DNA from: BJGV01 sp964196335 | GTDB lineage: Bacteria > Pseudomonadota > Gammaproteobacteria > Burkholderiales > Nitrosomonadaceae | Assembly: GCA_965238155.1 (NCBI GenBank) | Contig: OZ250175.1 | Location: forward strand, 1,116,001-1,180,000 | Length of the DNA stretch: 64,000 nucleotides | Direction of reading: 5' to 3' | Shown: positions 17,276 through 27,079 of the stretch, piece after piece | Layout: each line of letters opens with the position of its first letter | Position numbering within the stretch: the first letter of the stretch is position 1 | Notes under the pieces: generated by a model | Database searches by the model: none | The model's input: the letters and a program-made list of their open reading frames with translations, nothing else | What the model was told of the DNA's origin: nothing | Program-made: the position numbers and the translations under genes

Positions 17276-18216
17276 CAGACGAAATTCGTCAGAAAGGTGC
17301 TGACAAGACAGCGCGTAACCCTATCAAGATAATACCTGACCCTAATGGGATTGCACTTCGCAAACCATCTTGGATAAGAGTTCGTTCCTCCAGTAGTAAG
17401 GCGTTTTACAATGTAAAGCGTATTCTACGGGAACAGAAGTTACATACGGTTTGTGAGGAAGCATCATGCCCTAATATCGGAGAGTGTTTTGGTAAAGGTA
17501 CCGCTACATTTATGATCCTGGGTGATCTTTGTACCCGTCGTTGTCCCTTTTGCGACGTTGCCCATGGCAGGCCATTACCACCAGATGCTGAGGAGCCGCT
17601 ACACTTGGCACAATCAATTGCTACCATGGGCCTGAGATATGTAGTCATTACCAGTGTTGATCGAGACGATCTGCGCGATGGAGGAGCCCAGCATTTTGTT
17701 GATTGCATAAGACAGATAAGACTACATTCTCCCGGTACAAAAATTGAGATATTAGTGCCGGATTTTCGAGGAAGGCTGGAAGTTGCTTTAGAAAAATTAT
17801 CAGCATATCCACCTGATGTTTTAAACCATAATCTTGAGACTGTCCCGCGTCTATATAAGCAATGTCGTCCGGGAGCAGATTATGCTCACTCGCTGAAATT
17901 GCTAAAGGAATTTAAGGTAGGCTCTCCTCAAGTTTCTACTAAGTCCGGGTTAATGTTAGGGTTAGGTGAAACAGATAATGAAATCCATGAGGTATTGAGT
18001 GACTTGCGACAAAATGGTGTAGAGCTACTAACTGTAGGTCAGTATCTACAACCTAGTCTAGGCCATTTACCTGTAATGCGTTATGTGTCCCCTGATAGTT
18101 TCAAAGAGCTGGAGCATATTGCAACTGAGATGGGTTTTCGTAGTGCTGCATGTGGACCAATGGTGCGTTCTAGTTATCACGCTGACCAACAGGCATATGA
18201 AGCAGGAGTGGCATAG
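17272..18216 (+). CDS. lipA: Lipoyl synthase (radical SAM)
   Basis: Inserts two sulphur atoms into octanoyl groups on lipoyl domains. 314 residues. The auxiliary cluster motif is CEEASCPNIGEC near residue 60 and the radical SAM cluster CTRRCPFCDV near residue 84; the C-terminal serine ligand region is VRSSYHAD. The start ATG overlaps the lipB stop. It is the last gene of the dacA-lipA run; no clear terminator is seen before the convergent Mla operon. Confidence 0.96.
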   Translation: MTDEIRQKGADKTARNPIKIIPDPNGIALRKPSWIRVRSSSSKAFYNVKRILREQKLHTVCEEASCPNIGECFGKGTATFMILGDLCTRRCPFCDVAHGRPLPPDAEEPLHLAQSIATMGLRYVVITSVDRDDLRDGGAQHFVDCIRQIRLHSPGTKIEILVPDFRGRLEVALEKLSAYPPDVLNHNLETVPRLYKQCRPGADYAHSLKLLKEFKVGSPQVSTKSGLMLGLGETDNEIHEVLSDLRQNGVELLTVGQYLQPSLGHLPVMRYVSPDSFKELEHIATEMGFRSAACGPMVRSSYHADQQAYEAGVA

Positions 18217-18283
18217 CAGATTAATTAAGAAATTAATTCGAACAAAAGAATAGCTACAATATTTATATAAGTCAGTTTGTATT

Positions 18284-18925
18284 CTAGGTATTCGGTTTTT
18301 CCATCGTCTTTATTAATTCTTCAGCAAGCCAGGAAATTAAATCTCCGGTTAGTTTGTCGCTGGATTCTGCCAGAGCTTGCACAGCACCTGCGGCATTGGC
18401 TGTTGGAGCTACCATTTTAATATTGAAACTATGTTGTGCCTTTAGTAAGCGAGAACTGCGATTGATCAGACTAACGCGAAGTTTGATTGACACATGGCTA
18501 TTGTCTATAGCATCAAATATCTGAGAAAATTCTTCCAGTTCAAGACGTAATATAAAGTCTGCTCGTACGCTATCACTGGTACTTAGAACCTTGTTATTGG
18601 TAGTGGTAGCAATACTGTTTCTAATATGGTGTGTCAGTAACGTTGCCGGTGAGGCAGCCCAGCGGCTGTTGGCGTATGTATATGACTGAGTAGGGTCGCG
18701 GTATGCCAGGCGATACTGAATAGTATTATTATTAAGCCATCCAGGAGATCTGGCTTCTGCTATCAGCAGATTTCTCGACAGCTGTTGTTGCTGGCCACCA
18801 GGAGTGTTATTTGTACTGGAAACTTGTTGTAAGCCAAAGTCGTATACAGATACCGGCCTTTCGTTCTGAGGTGTTATAGCACATCCCGTAAGCCATATAC
18901 TGAAGAAGAAATAGAGTTTTTTCAT
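18284..18925 (-). CDS. Outer-membrane lipoprotein subunit of Mla-type ABC transporter (PqiC/ABC-type auxiliary)
   Basis: A 213-residue lipoprotein: lipobox WLTGC at residues 11-15 after MKKLYFFFSI. The body matches the ABC-type transport auxiliary lipoprotein family (DUF330, PqiC-like) that accompanies MCE transporters, with VYDFG near the start, QYRLAYRD and RWAASPATLL in the middle. It would sit at the outer membrane as the docking partner of the MCE protein. Its start overlaps the mlaD stop by 4 bp and it ends the four-gene operon. Substrate direction (lipid import or export) cannot be told. Confidence 0.82.
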   Translation of the reverse strand: MKKLYFFFSIWLTGCAITPQNERPVSVYDFGLQQVSSTNNTPGGQQQQLSRNLLIAEARSPGWLNNNTIQYRLAYRDPTQSYTYANSRWAASPATLLTHHIRNSIATTTNNKVLSTSDSVRADFILRLELEEFSQIFDAIDNSHVSIKLRVSLINRSSRLLKAQHSFNIKMVAPTANAAGAVQALAESSDKLTGDLISWLAEELIKTMEKPNT

Positions 18926-19833
18926 TTTGAAGTTCCTTGAGGAGATATAAACCCATTTTCTCCAGGACCCGGAGGAGGCGGTGTTTTACCAAATATCAAA
19001 CTTCTGGGCTGCTCTTCTAACTGAAGGAGAACACGATCAACAGTACGAGTACCATGTTTAACACCATCAATGGCTTCTTGAACCCTGGGAATAGTATCGG
19101 CAAGCTCCTCAGCACTTTGTGATAAATCATCAATAATTCCCCCTTGCTGACCAATTTTTTCCACAACTTGGTTTATATTTTTTACTAGTTGGTCAGCGTT
19201 ACCTAATAAAGAATTTGTTTTACTGGTTAATTCTGGAAGTGATTTAAGGTTTGGCTGTAATTGTTCAGTGAAACTGCCAAAATCAATAGTTGCACTTTCC
19301 ATATTTTCCAGAAGATGTGAAAATCGTTCCTGATTCTGATCATTTAATAAACGATTCATTCTCTTAACTGTCTCATTTACACTATTTAGCAGATCCTGCC
19401 CCGTAATGACTATGTTATCCAATGTTGAAGTACGCATTGGGATTCGTGCTAAGTCAATTTCATTGGTTTGCAGTAACTCTGGTTGGTTGCCATCATCATC
19501 CAGTTGAATATAGGCAAGCCCCGTAACACCCTGGTAGCCAAGCTGTGCGAAGACACCTTTAGTAAGTGGCACATTCCGATCAACTCCAATACGAATTCTA
19601 ATAAATCGTGAATTTTCCGGATCAAAGCCAATATCTTCCACCTTGCCAACATTTACACCACGGAAACGGACTGCTGCCTGAGGGTTGAGCCCTGATACAG
19701 AGCCATCAGATGTCAGAATATAATGGGCATGATCGGTAGTTTCCCCACTGAGCCATGTCGCGGTTACAGCTATCGCAGTACTCAAAAGAATTACGAATAA
19801 ACCTGCTATAAGAGCATGAGATCGGTTTTCCAT
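18922..19833 (-). CDS. mlaD: MCE/MlaD-family lipid-binding periplasmic protein
   Basis: Substrate-binding subunit of a phospholipid transporter. 303 residues: cytoplasmic MENRSH, one membrane helix at about residues 8-27, then an MCE domain (TSDGSVSGLNPQAAVRFRG with VGKVEDIGF) to about residue 115. A long helical region follows (residues 120-265) with heptad-like leucines, as in MCE proteins that form tunnels, and a Pro/Gly tail. Single MCE domain, with a longer C-terminal helix region than E. coli MlaD (183 residues). It lies between the ATPase and lipoprotein genes. Confidence 0.9.
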   Translation of the reverse strand: MENRSHALIAGLFVILLSTAIAVTATWLSGETTDHAHYILTSDGSVSGLNPQAAVRFRGVNVGKVEDIGFDPENSRFIRIRIGVDRNVPLTKGVFAQLGYQGVTGLAYIQLDDDGNQPELLQTNEIDLARIPMRTSTLDNIVITGQDLLNSVNETVKRMNRLLNDQNQERFSHLLENMESATIDFGSFTEQLQPNLKSLPELTSKTNSLLGNADQLVKNINQVVEKIGQQGGIIDDLSQSAEELADTIPRVQEAIDGVKHGTRTVDRVLLQLEEQPRSLIFGKTPPPPGPGENGFISPQGTSK

Positions 19834-19850
19834 TTTAATTCCTCTATATA

Positions 19851-20630
19851 CTATCGTCTATCTATACCTGCCAATGCTCGCTTGCTGCGATCACCCCCAA
19901 AATAATTGGTAATAAATGGATGACTACTGCTAGTCACTTTAGTTAAATTACCCAGGGCAACGATGTGTTGATCAGCAAGTACTGCTATACGGTCAGACAG
20001 AGCAACTAATGTATCCAGATCATGCGTGGTCATAACTATTGTTAATGCCAGTTCAGTGCGTAGTGTCAGAATTAATTTTACAAAGCTATCACTGAGTACA
20101 GGATCTAACCCAGAAGTTGGTTCATCTAGAAACAGCAACTCCGGATCCAATGCCATAGCACGTGCTAACGCAATACGCTTAATCATTCCACCAGAGAGTT
20201 CAGATGGCATCTTACTTGCATGTTTTGCTTCTATTTCCACCATTTTAAGCTTTAACATAACAAGGCTGTATATTATGTCCTCATCCAGTGTATGTAGTTC
20301 TCTCAGTGGTAATGCAATATTGTCAAATACTGATAATGCGCTGAACAATGCGCCTTTCTGAAATAAAACCCCACTGCGATTACGCATGCTCTGAAGTTTG
20401 CTGTGGTTACCGTTATATATAGACTGACCAAAAACCAGAATTGTTCCTTGTGCCGGTGTTTCCAAACCTAACATATGTCGCAGCAACACAGTTTTTCCAC
20501 TTCCGGAACTACCAACTAACGTTAGTACTTCACCTTGATAGACATCCAGATCAACATTTTCCAGTACAACATGAGTACCAAAACGAACATGTAATCCTTT
20601 GATCTCAATGATGCTGTCATTATTTTTCAT
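19851..20630 (-). CDS. mlaF: ABC transporter ATPase of MCE system
   Basis: ATP-binding subunit that powers the MCE lipid transporter. From the ATG at 20630 (MKNNDSIIEIKGLHVRFG) it has 259 residues. Walker A is VGSSGSGKTVLL, the signature is LSGGMIKRIALARA and Walker B LLFLDEPTSGLD. The first residues match MlaF family starts, and this start leaves a 4-bp gap to the permease stop; a longer frame would overlap the permease gene. Operon order permease-ATPase-MCE-lipoprotein. Confidence 0.92.
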   Translation of the reverse strand: MKNNDSIIEIKGLHVRFGTHVVLENVDLDVYQGEVLTLVGSSGSGKTVLLRHMLGLETPAQGTILVFGQSIYNGNHSKLQSMRNRSGVLFQKGALFSALSVFDNIALPLRELHTLDEDIIYSLVMLKLKMVEIEAKHASKMPSELSGGMIKRIALARAMALDPELLFLDEPTSGLDPVLSDSFVKLILTLRTELALTIVMTTHDLDTLVALSDRIAVLADQHIVALGNLTKVTSSSHPFITNYFGGDRSKRALAGIDRR

Positions 20631-20634
20631 GATT

Positions 20635-21771
20635 TTATAATATTCCCACATTGGAAAAAATAATGGCAAAAATTGCATCAACGATAATAACAGTAGTGAT
20701 TGCAGTTACTACTGAAGTAGTAGTTCCTTCACCAAGACTCTCAGTATTAGATTTAATTTTTAAACCAAAGTGACAGCTGATAAGAGCGATTATTATGCCG
20801 CATACTACTCCTTTTCCCAGACCTATCCATAAATTTGCTATTGGTACAACATCGGATAGTTTATTGAAAAAAAACTGATAGCTTAGCCCTAATTGAATTT
20901 CAGCGGACACCATGCCTCCTATTAATGCAATGGCGCTGGTCCACAATACTACCAATGGCATGGCAATACTTAGGCCAATCACTTTTGGTAATATAAGACG
21001 TAAACTGTAAGGAATACCCATTACAGCCAGTGCATCTAATTCTTCTGTTACCCGCATCACACCTAGTTGTGCTGTCATGGAGGAACCAGAGCGTCCTGCT
21101 ACTAAAATTGCTGCAAGCATTGGACCAAGCTCACGAATAATACTTACACCAAGAATATTGATGATAAAGATATCTGCGCCATATGCTTGCAGTTGCTTAG
21201 AGGAAAGATAACTTAGTACGACACCAATAAGAAATCCTACCAAAGCAGTTATACCTAACGCTTGTGCTCCGGTTCGGAAGAGGGTTGCAGAAATCTCACG
21301 CCAGGGAATACGAGCTGGGTGGACAACCAAATATCTAATGTCCAGTAGTAACTGGCCAGCCAACGTAATTATACCAATCAGGTGTTCCCAAGTCAGAAAG
21401 GCCACTTTTCCCAGTGTTCTGATAGGGTCAAGAAAGTCACGTGGAAATGGTTCCGGTATTGTTATAGTATTTCCTATACGGCTAAATAATTTTTCTTGTT
21501 CCGGGCGTAACTCTACATGTTGTGGGTGACGCTTTCCCCAGGCTTTCCACAGCAATAGTGCTCCAGCATCATCCATTTGCTCAATACCGGTTAAGTCCCA
21601 ATGTAGATTTGAGTCAGATGCAAAGGGAGTAAGTTCGGCAGATAATGACTGCAATCGCTTTTCCAGTGCGCTCAATGTAAATTTTCCGGAAAGGATCAAT
21701 TGAGGTACACCTGTATTGCTGACAGTATGGCGAATTAGTATTGGAGAGTTACGATCCTGATTACCTGACAT
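20635..21771 (-). CDS. mlaE: MlaE-family permease with N-terminal STAS domain
   Basis: Membrane permease of the MCE transporter, 378 residues from the ATG at 21771. The first 95 or so residues form a STAS-like domain (WDLTGIEQMDDAGALLLWKAWG), then the MlaE domain carries five or six hydrophobic helices with GQLLLDI, ILVAGRSGSSMTAQLG and GLGKGVVCG. Fusion of STAS and permease is common outside enterobacteria, where the STAS protein is the separate MlaB. First gene of the operon; a TTG lies five codons upstream as an alternative start. Confidence 0.9.
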   Translation of the reverse strand: MSGNQDRNSPILIRHTVSNTGVPQLILSGKFTLSALEKRLQSLSAELTPFASDSNLHWDLTGIEQMDDAGALLLWKAWGKRHPQHVELRPEQEKLFSRIGNTITIPEPFPRDFLDPIRTLGKVAFLTWEHLIGIITLAGQLLLDIRYLVVHPARIPWREISATLFRTGAQALGITALVGFLIGVVLSYLSSKQLQAYGADIFIINILGVSIIRELGPMLAAILVAGRSGSSMTAQLGVMRVTEELDALAVMGIPYSLRLILPKVIGLSIAMPLVVLWTSAIALIGGMVSAEIQLGLSYQFFFNKLSDVVPIANLWIGLGKGVVCGIIIALISCHFGLKIKSNTESLGEGTTTSVVTAITTVIIVDAIFAIIFSNVGIL

Positions 21772-21987
21772 TAGAATAATTTCCAATCAATATCTTTCAT
21801 ATGAAAAGATGGAATTCTATATAACAGTTTTATTCTGTAAAGTAACACTAATCCTGCTCCCGCTCCCTCAAAATTTTAATGATAGTACTTTTATTTATTA
21901 TTGTGTCTAAGAAAATATCAAAATAGTATATTAGTGTTTTGTTGCATCATGCTTTTTGGACTAGAAAGATATTGTATCTTCAGAAGA

Positions 21988-22182
21988 TTAGCAGCATCTA
22001 CGTATTCCATCCCATTTCCTGGATTGCTCAGCTTTAAAGTATGCTTTACAGTCCAGTGGTTGACCACCTTCGTTTGCATGATATTTATTCCAGTGTAAAA
22101 GATAGCGTTCGTACGCATCATCGCCACTAATCGTTCGTATTCCCCGCCAAATATGGCGTACAGACTCAGTTAAAGATTTCAT
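21988..22182 (-). CDS. ybdD: YbdD/YjiX family small protein associated with CstA
   Basis: A 64-residue basic protein of the YbdD/YjiX (DUF466) family: RHIWRGIRTISGDDAYERYL followed by a C-terminal WDGIRRCC, both family hallmarks. Genes of this family nearly always follow cstA or btsT; here the ATG is 12 bp after the cstA stop, indicating co-transcription. The protein is needed for full pyruvate uptake in E. coli homologues; mechanism unclear. The 216 bp between its stop and the permease start show nothing recognisable. Confidence 0.88.
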   Translation of the reverse strand: MKSLTESVRHIWRGIRTISGDDAYERYLLHWNKYHANEGGQPLDCKAYFKAEQSRKWDGIRRCC

Positions 22183-22194
22183 AAAATATCCTTT

Positions 22195-24282
22195 TTAATT
22201 ACGTGCCCAACCTTCTATCTCACGACGGAATTCATGGGGTGCTTCGGAAAGTGGTGGATGAGGCATACCAGTAATAATACGGTATGAAACCCGAAGTGTA
22301 TCTAATACTAATATCCAGGTAGTGACCAAGAAGAAACCAGTAAGTGTTGCAGCAAGATAGTCATTAAAAATTAATTGTTGGGCAGTGTCGGCCACATTCG
22401 GAGGTAGTGTACCGGCAGCGAGTTTTATCGTTAAATCCTGAGCATGTGAGAGAAATCCTATACGTAGTTCAGAACTAAATAGCTTTTCCCACGCGGCAGT
22501 ACTTGTTATGATAATAAGCCAGGTAAGTGGTATTGCTGTGATCCATGAATAGCGTAGTTTGCCAGATTTGATAAGAATTGTTGTGGCGACACATAGTGCA
22601 ATTGCAGCAAGCATTTGGTTGGCAATACCAAATAGTGGCCATAAACTATTAATTCCACCCAATGGGTCAAGTGTGCCAATATATAAGAAATATCCCCATG
22701 CGCTTACAAAGATACCACTGGTCAGAAATACACTGGGGTACCAACTAGTTCGACCCAGAGGCTTATATATATTGCTAAGCAAGTCTTGTAACATGAAGCG
22801 GCCAACGCGGGTTCCTGCGTCAAGAGTAGTAAGTATGAACAGTGCTTCAAACATAATGGCAAAGTGATACCACATATCCATCAGGCTTGATCCAAAGGCA
22901 CTTGAAAAAATACTAGCCATGCCGACAGCAAATGAGGGTGCTCCACCAGTACGTGCAAACAGGCTGGTTTCACCCATATCTGCAGCAAGCTGTTGCATTT
23001 GTAATATGGTGACAGGAAAGCCCCAGCTATTTATTGTTGAAATGGCTTCTGTAGCTTCTTTGCCCACAATACCAGCCGGACTGTTGATGGCAAAAAAGAC
23101 ACCGGGGTCAAGTACACTAGCAGCAATTATTGCCATAATGGCAACGAATGATTCCACCATCATTGCACCATAACCGATGAGGCGGGAGTCTGCTTCATTA
23201 GAAAGTAATTTTGGCGTTGTACCAGAGGAAATCAGTGAATGGAAGCCGGATATAGCGCCACAGGCAATGGTGATAAATACAAATGGGAATAATGCACCAC
23301 CAAAGATTGGGCCACTACCGTCAATAAATTGTGTGAGTGCAGGCATTTTTATTTCGGGTCGTAAGATAATAACTGCAACGGCAAGCATAAGCATCGTACC
23401 AATTTTCATAAAAGTAGATAAGTAATCACGAGGTGCTAGTAATAACCACACCGGTGCAGCGGCAGCAGTAAACCCGTAAGCAATAATCATCAATGCAAGT
23501 GTTGGGCCGTCATAATCAAACCATTGGCGCAAGTCAGGATGTTGGTCTATCCAGCCACCAGCAACCACTGCTGATAAAAGTAGAACTACACCAATCAATG
23601 TGCTTTCTACTATACGTCCGGGCCGGATATTACGCATATATAAACCAATTAATATAGCAATTGGAATGGTGGCTGCTACAGTGGATGTAGCCCATGGACT
23701 GTGCTTCATTGCATTAACTACTACCAGTCCAAGTACGGCAATAAGTATGATCATAATCACCATGACACCCGCTAACGCAGCCACACCACCGATCACACCA
23801 AGCTCATCACGCGCCATTTGTCCCAGTGAGCGGCCATTTCGGCGCGTAGAAAAGAACAAAGTAACAAAATCCTGCACACAACCGCCTAACACTGCTCCTG
23901 CCAGGATCCATAGTGTGCCGGGTAAATAGCCAAATTGCACAGCGAGAGTAGGTCCGATCAGTGGTCCTGGCCCTGCTATAGCAGCAAAGTGATGACCAAA
24001 AACGACCCACTTGTTTGTGGGAACAAAATCCCGGTTATCATTCAGGCGTTCTGCCGGAGTAGCGCGGGTTGTGTCTAGCATCAACACCTTTGTGGCAATG
24101 AAAGCACTGTAAAACCGGTAACCAATGGCGTAAACACAAATTGCTGCTGCAATGAACCATACACTGTTAATAGTTTCACCACGATGTAATGCGATAGCTC
24201 CGATAGCACTTGCACCTAGTACTGCTATTCCAATCCAGGTAAGAGTGCTAAGCAGCCCTTTTTTATTAGTTGAGATAGTCAT
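22195..24282 (-). CDS. cstA: Carbon starvation protein A (CstA) family transporter
   Basis: Polytopic inner-membrane transporter, 695 residues with about 16 hydrophobic helices. CstA hallmarks include NDNRDFVPTNKWVVFGHHFAAIAGPGPLIGP-type sequence near residue 90 (only named here by its FGHHFAAIAG core), FISSGTTPK-like LISSGTTPKLL and GTRVGRFMLQ. The family takes up pyruvate or peptides. In a presumed autotroph this could be organic-carbon scavenging. It is transcribed away from rnr, with the tRNA-Leu gene upstream on the same strand. Confidence 0.9.
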   Translation of the reverse strand: MTISTNKKGLLSTLTWIGIAVLGASAIGAIALHRGETINSVWFIAAAICVYAIGYRFYSAFIATKVLMLDTTRATPAERLNDNRDFVPTNKWVVFGHHFAAIAGPGPLIGPTLAVQFGYLPGTLWILAGAVLGGCVQDFVTLFFSTRRNGRSLGQMARDELGVIGGVAALAGVMVIMIILIAVLGLVVVNAMKHSPWATSTVAATIPIAILIGLYMRNIRPGRIVESTLIGVVLLLSAVVAGGWIDQHPDLRQWFDYDGPTLALMIIAYGFTAAAAPVWLLLAPRDYLSTFMKIGTMLMLAVAVIILRPEIKMPALTQFIDGSGPIFGGALFPFVFITIACGAISGFHSLISSGTTPKLLSNEADSRLIGYGAMMVESFVAIMAIIAASVLDPGVFFAINSPAGIVGKEATEAISTINSWGFPVTILQMQQLAADMGETSLFARTGGAPSFAVGMASIFSSAFGSSLMDMWYHFAIMFEALFILTTLDAGTRVGRFMLQDLLSNIYKPLGRTSWYPSVFLTSGIFVSAWGYFLYIGTLDPLGGINSLWPLFGIANQMLAAIALCVATTILIKSGKLRYSWITAIPLTWLIIITSTAAWEKLFSSELRIGFLSHAQDLTIKLAAGTLPPNVADTAQQLIFNDYLAATLTGFFLVTTWILVLDTLRVSYRIITGMPHPPLSEAPHEFRREIEGWARN

Positions 24283-24654
24283 TTTTTAATTGTGTTTAAT
24301 ACAAATATTATAGAACCAGATCTTTATTACACGATGAAGAAGGTTATTAGTCTATGCAAGTGGCTGTTCCAGGTCAAAAGGAAAAAATCAGAATAATTAG
24401 TATTTCATTATTAACTACTCCTCAAGACGCCCACCAGAGGTCCAGGCTTTGTATCTTCCAATGGCAATTAGTGTAATTTAGTGGGATGAAGTACTTTACT
24501 ACTTGTATACTGTCTAAGAATTTAGGCGAATAATTTTAGGAAGACTAACCATTAATTGTAGTTAGTACTAAAAACGCATAAGGTTTTATAACGAAAGAAC
24601 AATCGTATAAATAAGATTAAATATATATTACAACCATATGAAAATCAAAGACTA
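24283..24654. other. Intergenic stretch between cstA and tRNA-Leu
   Basis: AT-rich, 372 bp, upstream of cstA. I see no open frame with a ribosome binding site and no clear hairpin terminator. It must hold the cstA promoter. Confidence 0.5.
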
Positions 24655-24742
24655 TGGTGCCCAGAAGAGGACTCGAACCTCCACAGTGTTGCCACCGCTA
24701 GGACCTGAACCTAGTGCGTCTACCAATTCCGCCATCTGGGCA
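24655..24742 (-). tRNA. tRNA-Leu (anticodon CAG)
   Basis: Reverse-complement reads TGCCCAG...CTGGGCACCA, a perfect 7-bp acceptor stem with encoded CCA. The anticodon arm is CTAGG, loop TTCAGGT, CCTAG, giving anticodon CAG. A long variable arm and the TTCGAGT T-loop fit class II leucine tRNA. It is divergent from rnr. Confidence 0.96.
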
Positions 24743-24801
24743 ATTCGGTATTCAAAATCAGGGCGATAAGCAGAGCCGCAATTTTATAGGAAATCATTGT
24801 C

Positions 24802-26976
24802 TTGTCAAACAATAAAGGAAGTAAACTTCGTAATCTTGATCCCCATATTGAAAGAGAAAAGGAGCTGTACGAATATCCGCTACCAAGCAGAGAATTTATT
24901 CTGAAAATATTAAATGAGCAGGGTGTTCCAGTTACCGAGCTAACGTTGCAAGGTTTGCTCGAGATTACTCAAGAAGAAAAAGAAACCTTTAGCAGACGAC
25001 TTTCTGCAATGATGCGCGAAGGTCAAATTATGTGTAACCGCAAAGGTTACATCTATGTAGTAGAAAAATTAGACCTCATCAAGGGCAAGGTACAGGGACA
25101 CGCAGATGGTTTTGGGTTTCTTATCCCTGATGATGGTTCCACTGATTTATTCCTTAGTCCGAAAGAGATGCACAAGGTTTTGCACGGAGACATCGTGATG
25201 GTGCGTAATATTGGAACAGATCGACGTGGGCGCAGGGAGGGAACCATTGTTGAGGTGCTGGAGCGCGTTATAAAGCAGTTGGTAGGTCGATTACATATTG
25301 AATATGGCATCCTTTCTGTAGAAGCTGAGAATAAGAGAATTAGTCAGGCTATTTTGGTACCAAAAGAAGAGTCTATGAACGCTGGAGCGGGACAGGTTGT
25401 AACTGTAGAGATTATTCAGCAGCCTCGTAAAAATGCTCAGCCTATTGGGCGTATTGTTGAAATTCTGGGGGATTATACTGCACCCGGAATGGAGATTGAA
25501 ATTGCGCTTCGCAAGCATGATTTGCCGTATAAATTTACACGTAAAGTAGAAGAATTCTCTGCTAAATTTCCTAAAAAAGTACTGAAAGAAGATCTGGTGG
25601 GGCGAGAAAATATTTGTCATCTGCCACTGGTAACTATAGATGGTGAAACTGCACGAGACTTTGATGATGCAGTGTATTGTGAGCGTGAAGGAAAGGGTTA
25701 CAGGTTATATGTTGCAATTGCTGACGTTAGTCACTATGTGCGACCAAACGATGTACTTGACCAGGAAGCACTTAATCGTGGCAACTCGGTATATTTTCCT
25801 AGACGAGTGATTCCAATGCTACCGGAGGCACTATCAAATGGACTGTGCTCACTTAATCCACAAGTCGAGCGTTTATGTATGGTATGCGAGATGACCATCA
25901 ACATTGACGGAAATTTTGATAATTACCGTTTTTATCCGTCAGTAATGTGCTCTCACGTTCGTTTTACCTATAGTCAGGTAGCAGAAATACTTAGTAACCC
26001 AAAGGGTGAAGTTGCCAAACAACACACAAAGATGGTTCAGCACATTCAATTGCTCTACAAATTATATAAGGTATTACTTAAGGCAAGAAAGAGGCGGGGT
26101 GCTATTGATTTTGAAACTATAGAAACCCAAATGATTTTCAATGATTTGGGTAAGATTGAACAGATATTACCAGTACAAAGAAATGATGCTCATCGATTGA
26201 TTGAAGAATGTATGTTGGCGGCAAATGTATGTGCTTCAGACTTTCTACAGAAACATAAACAGCCTACGGTTTATCGTATTCATGAGGGTCCCACATCAGA
26301 AAAGCTTGATGCTCTACGTAATTTCCTCAAAGAGTTTGGTTTACAGCTAGGTGGTGGAAATAATCCATGTGCCAAGGATTATGTTAAGACATTAAAAAAA
26401 ATTAAAGATAGACCCGATGCACAATTACTTCAGACTGTAATGCTACGATCCCTACGTCAGGCTGTTTATAGCCCTGATAATACAGGTCATTTCGGACTGG
26501 CATATGAGTCCTATACTCACTTTACTTCACCTATCCGTCGTTACCCGGATCTTCTGGTGCACAGGGCAATCAAGGCAGTACTTAAAGGGGCAACATATTC
26601 TCCGGGTAACTGGCATGAACTAGGAAAGCATTGTTCACAGACAGAGCGTCGTGCTGATGAAGCAGGTCGAGATGTAGAGTCTTGGCTTAAATGTTTCTAT
26701 ATGCAAGACAGAATCGGGGAATGTTTTGGAGGAGTTATTAGTGGTGTTACTGGTTTTGGTTTATTTGTTGCATTGGATGGCGTTTATGTTGAGGGATTGG
26801 TGCATATTTCTGAATTAGCCAAAGACTATTTTCATTTTGATTCTGTAAAGCATATGCTGATAGGAGAGCGTAGTGGCAGACAATATCGTCTTGGTGACCG
26901 GATGAGGGTTAAAATTGTGCGAGTTGACTTGGAAAGCAGCAAGATTGATTTTGTACCAGCCGGCAAGAATGAGTAG
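24802..26976 (+). CDS. rnr: Ribonuclease R
   Basis: 3'-5' exoribonuclease of the RNB family that degrades structured RNA. 724 residues: N-terminal winged helix (to about 75), cold-shock domains (DGFGFLIPDDGSTDLFLSP), the RNB catalytic domain with DGETARDFDDAVY carrying the metal-binding aspartates near residue 280, and a C-terminal S1 domain (GGVISGVTGFGLFVAL). The basic tail of some family members is short here. The start is TTG at 24802, giving MSNNKGSKLRNLDPHIERE, which matches family starts. rlmB follows on the same strand after 103 bp. Confidence 0.95.
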   Translation: MSNNKGSKLRNLDPHIEREKELYEYPLPSREFILKILNEQGVPVTELTLQGLLEITQEEKETFSRRLSAMMREGQIMCNRKGYIYVVEKLDLIKGKVQGHADGFGFLIPDDGSTDLFLSPKEMHKVLHGDIVMVRNIGTDRRGRREGTIVEVLERVIKQLVGRLHIEYGILSVEAENKRISQAILVPKEESMNAGAGQVVTVEIIQQPRKNAQPIGRIVEILGDYTAPGMEIEIALRKHDLPYKFTRKVEEFSAKFPKKVLKEDLVGRENICHLPLVTIDGETARDFDDAVYCEREGKGYRLYVAIADVSHYVRPNDVLDQEALNRGNSVYFPRRVIPMLPEALSNGLCSLNPQVERLCMVCEMTINIDGNFDNYRFYPSVMCSHVRFTYSQVAEILSNPKGEVAKQHTKMVQHIQLLYKLYKVLLKARKRRGAIDFETIETQMIFNDLGKIEQILPVQRNDAHRLIEECMLAANVCASDFLQKHKQPTVYRIHEGPTSEKLDALRNFLKEFGLQLGGGNNPCAKDYVKTLKKIKDRPDAQLLQTVMLRSLRQAVYSPDNTGHFGLAYESYTHFTSPIRRYPDLLVHRAIKAVLKGATYSPGNWHELGKHCSQTERRADEAGRDVESWLKCFYMQDRIGECFGGVISGVTGFGLFVALDGVYVEGLVHISELAKDYFHFDSVKHMLIGERSGRQYRLGDRMRVKIVRVDLESSKIDFVPAGKNE

Positions 26977-27079
26977 AGTTTTGATATATCTTTATAAATA
27001 AGTTTTACCATATTTTAGTTAAATTTGATGGTAGATTGTATTTTACTGAGTTACCCAAGGGCTTTTATTACCTAACTTA

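Noticed and set aside
22559..23929. Several open frames of 80-110 codons on the plus strand inside cstA
   Set aside because: They are antisense shadows of a long high-quality gene, without ribosome binding sites or recognisable content.
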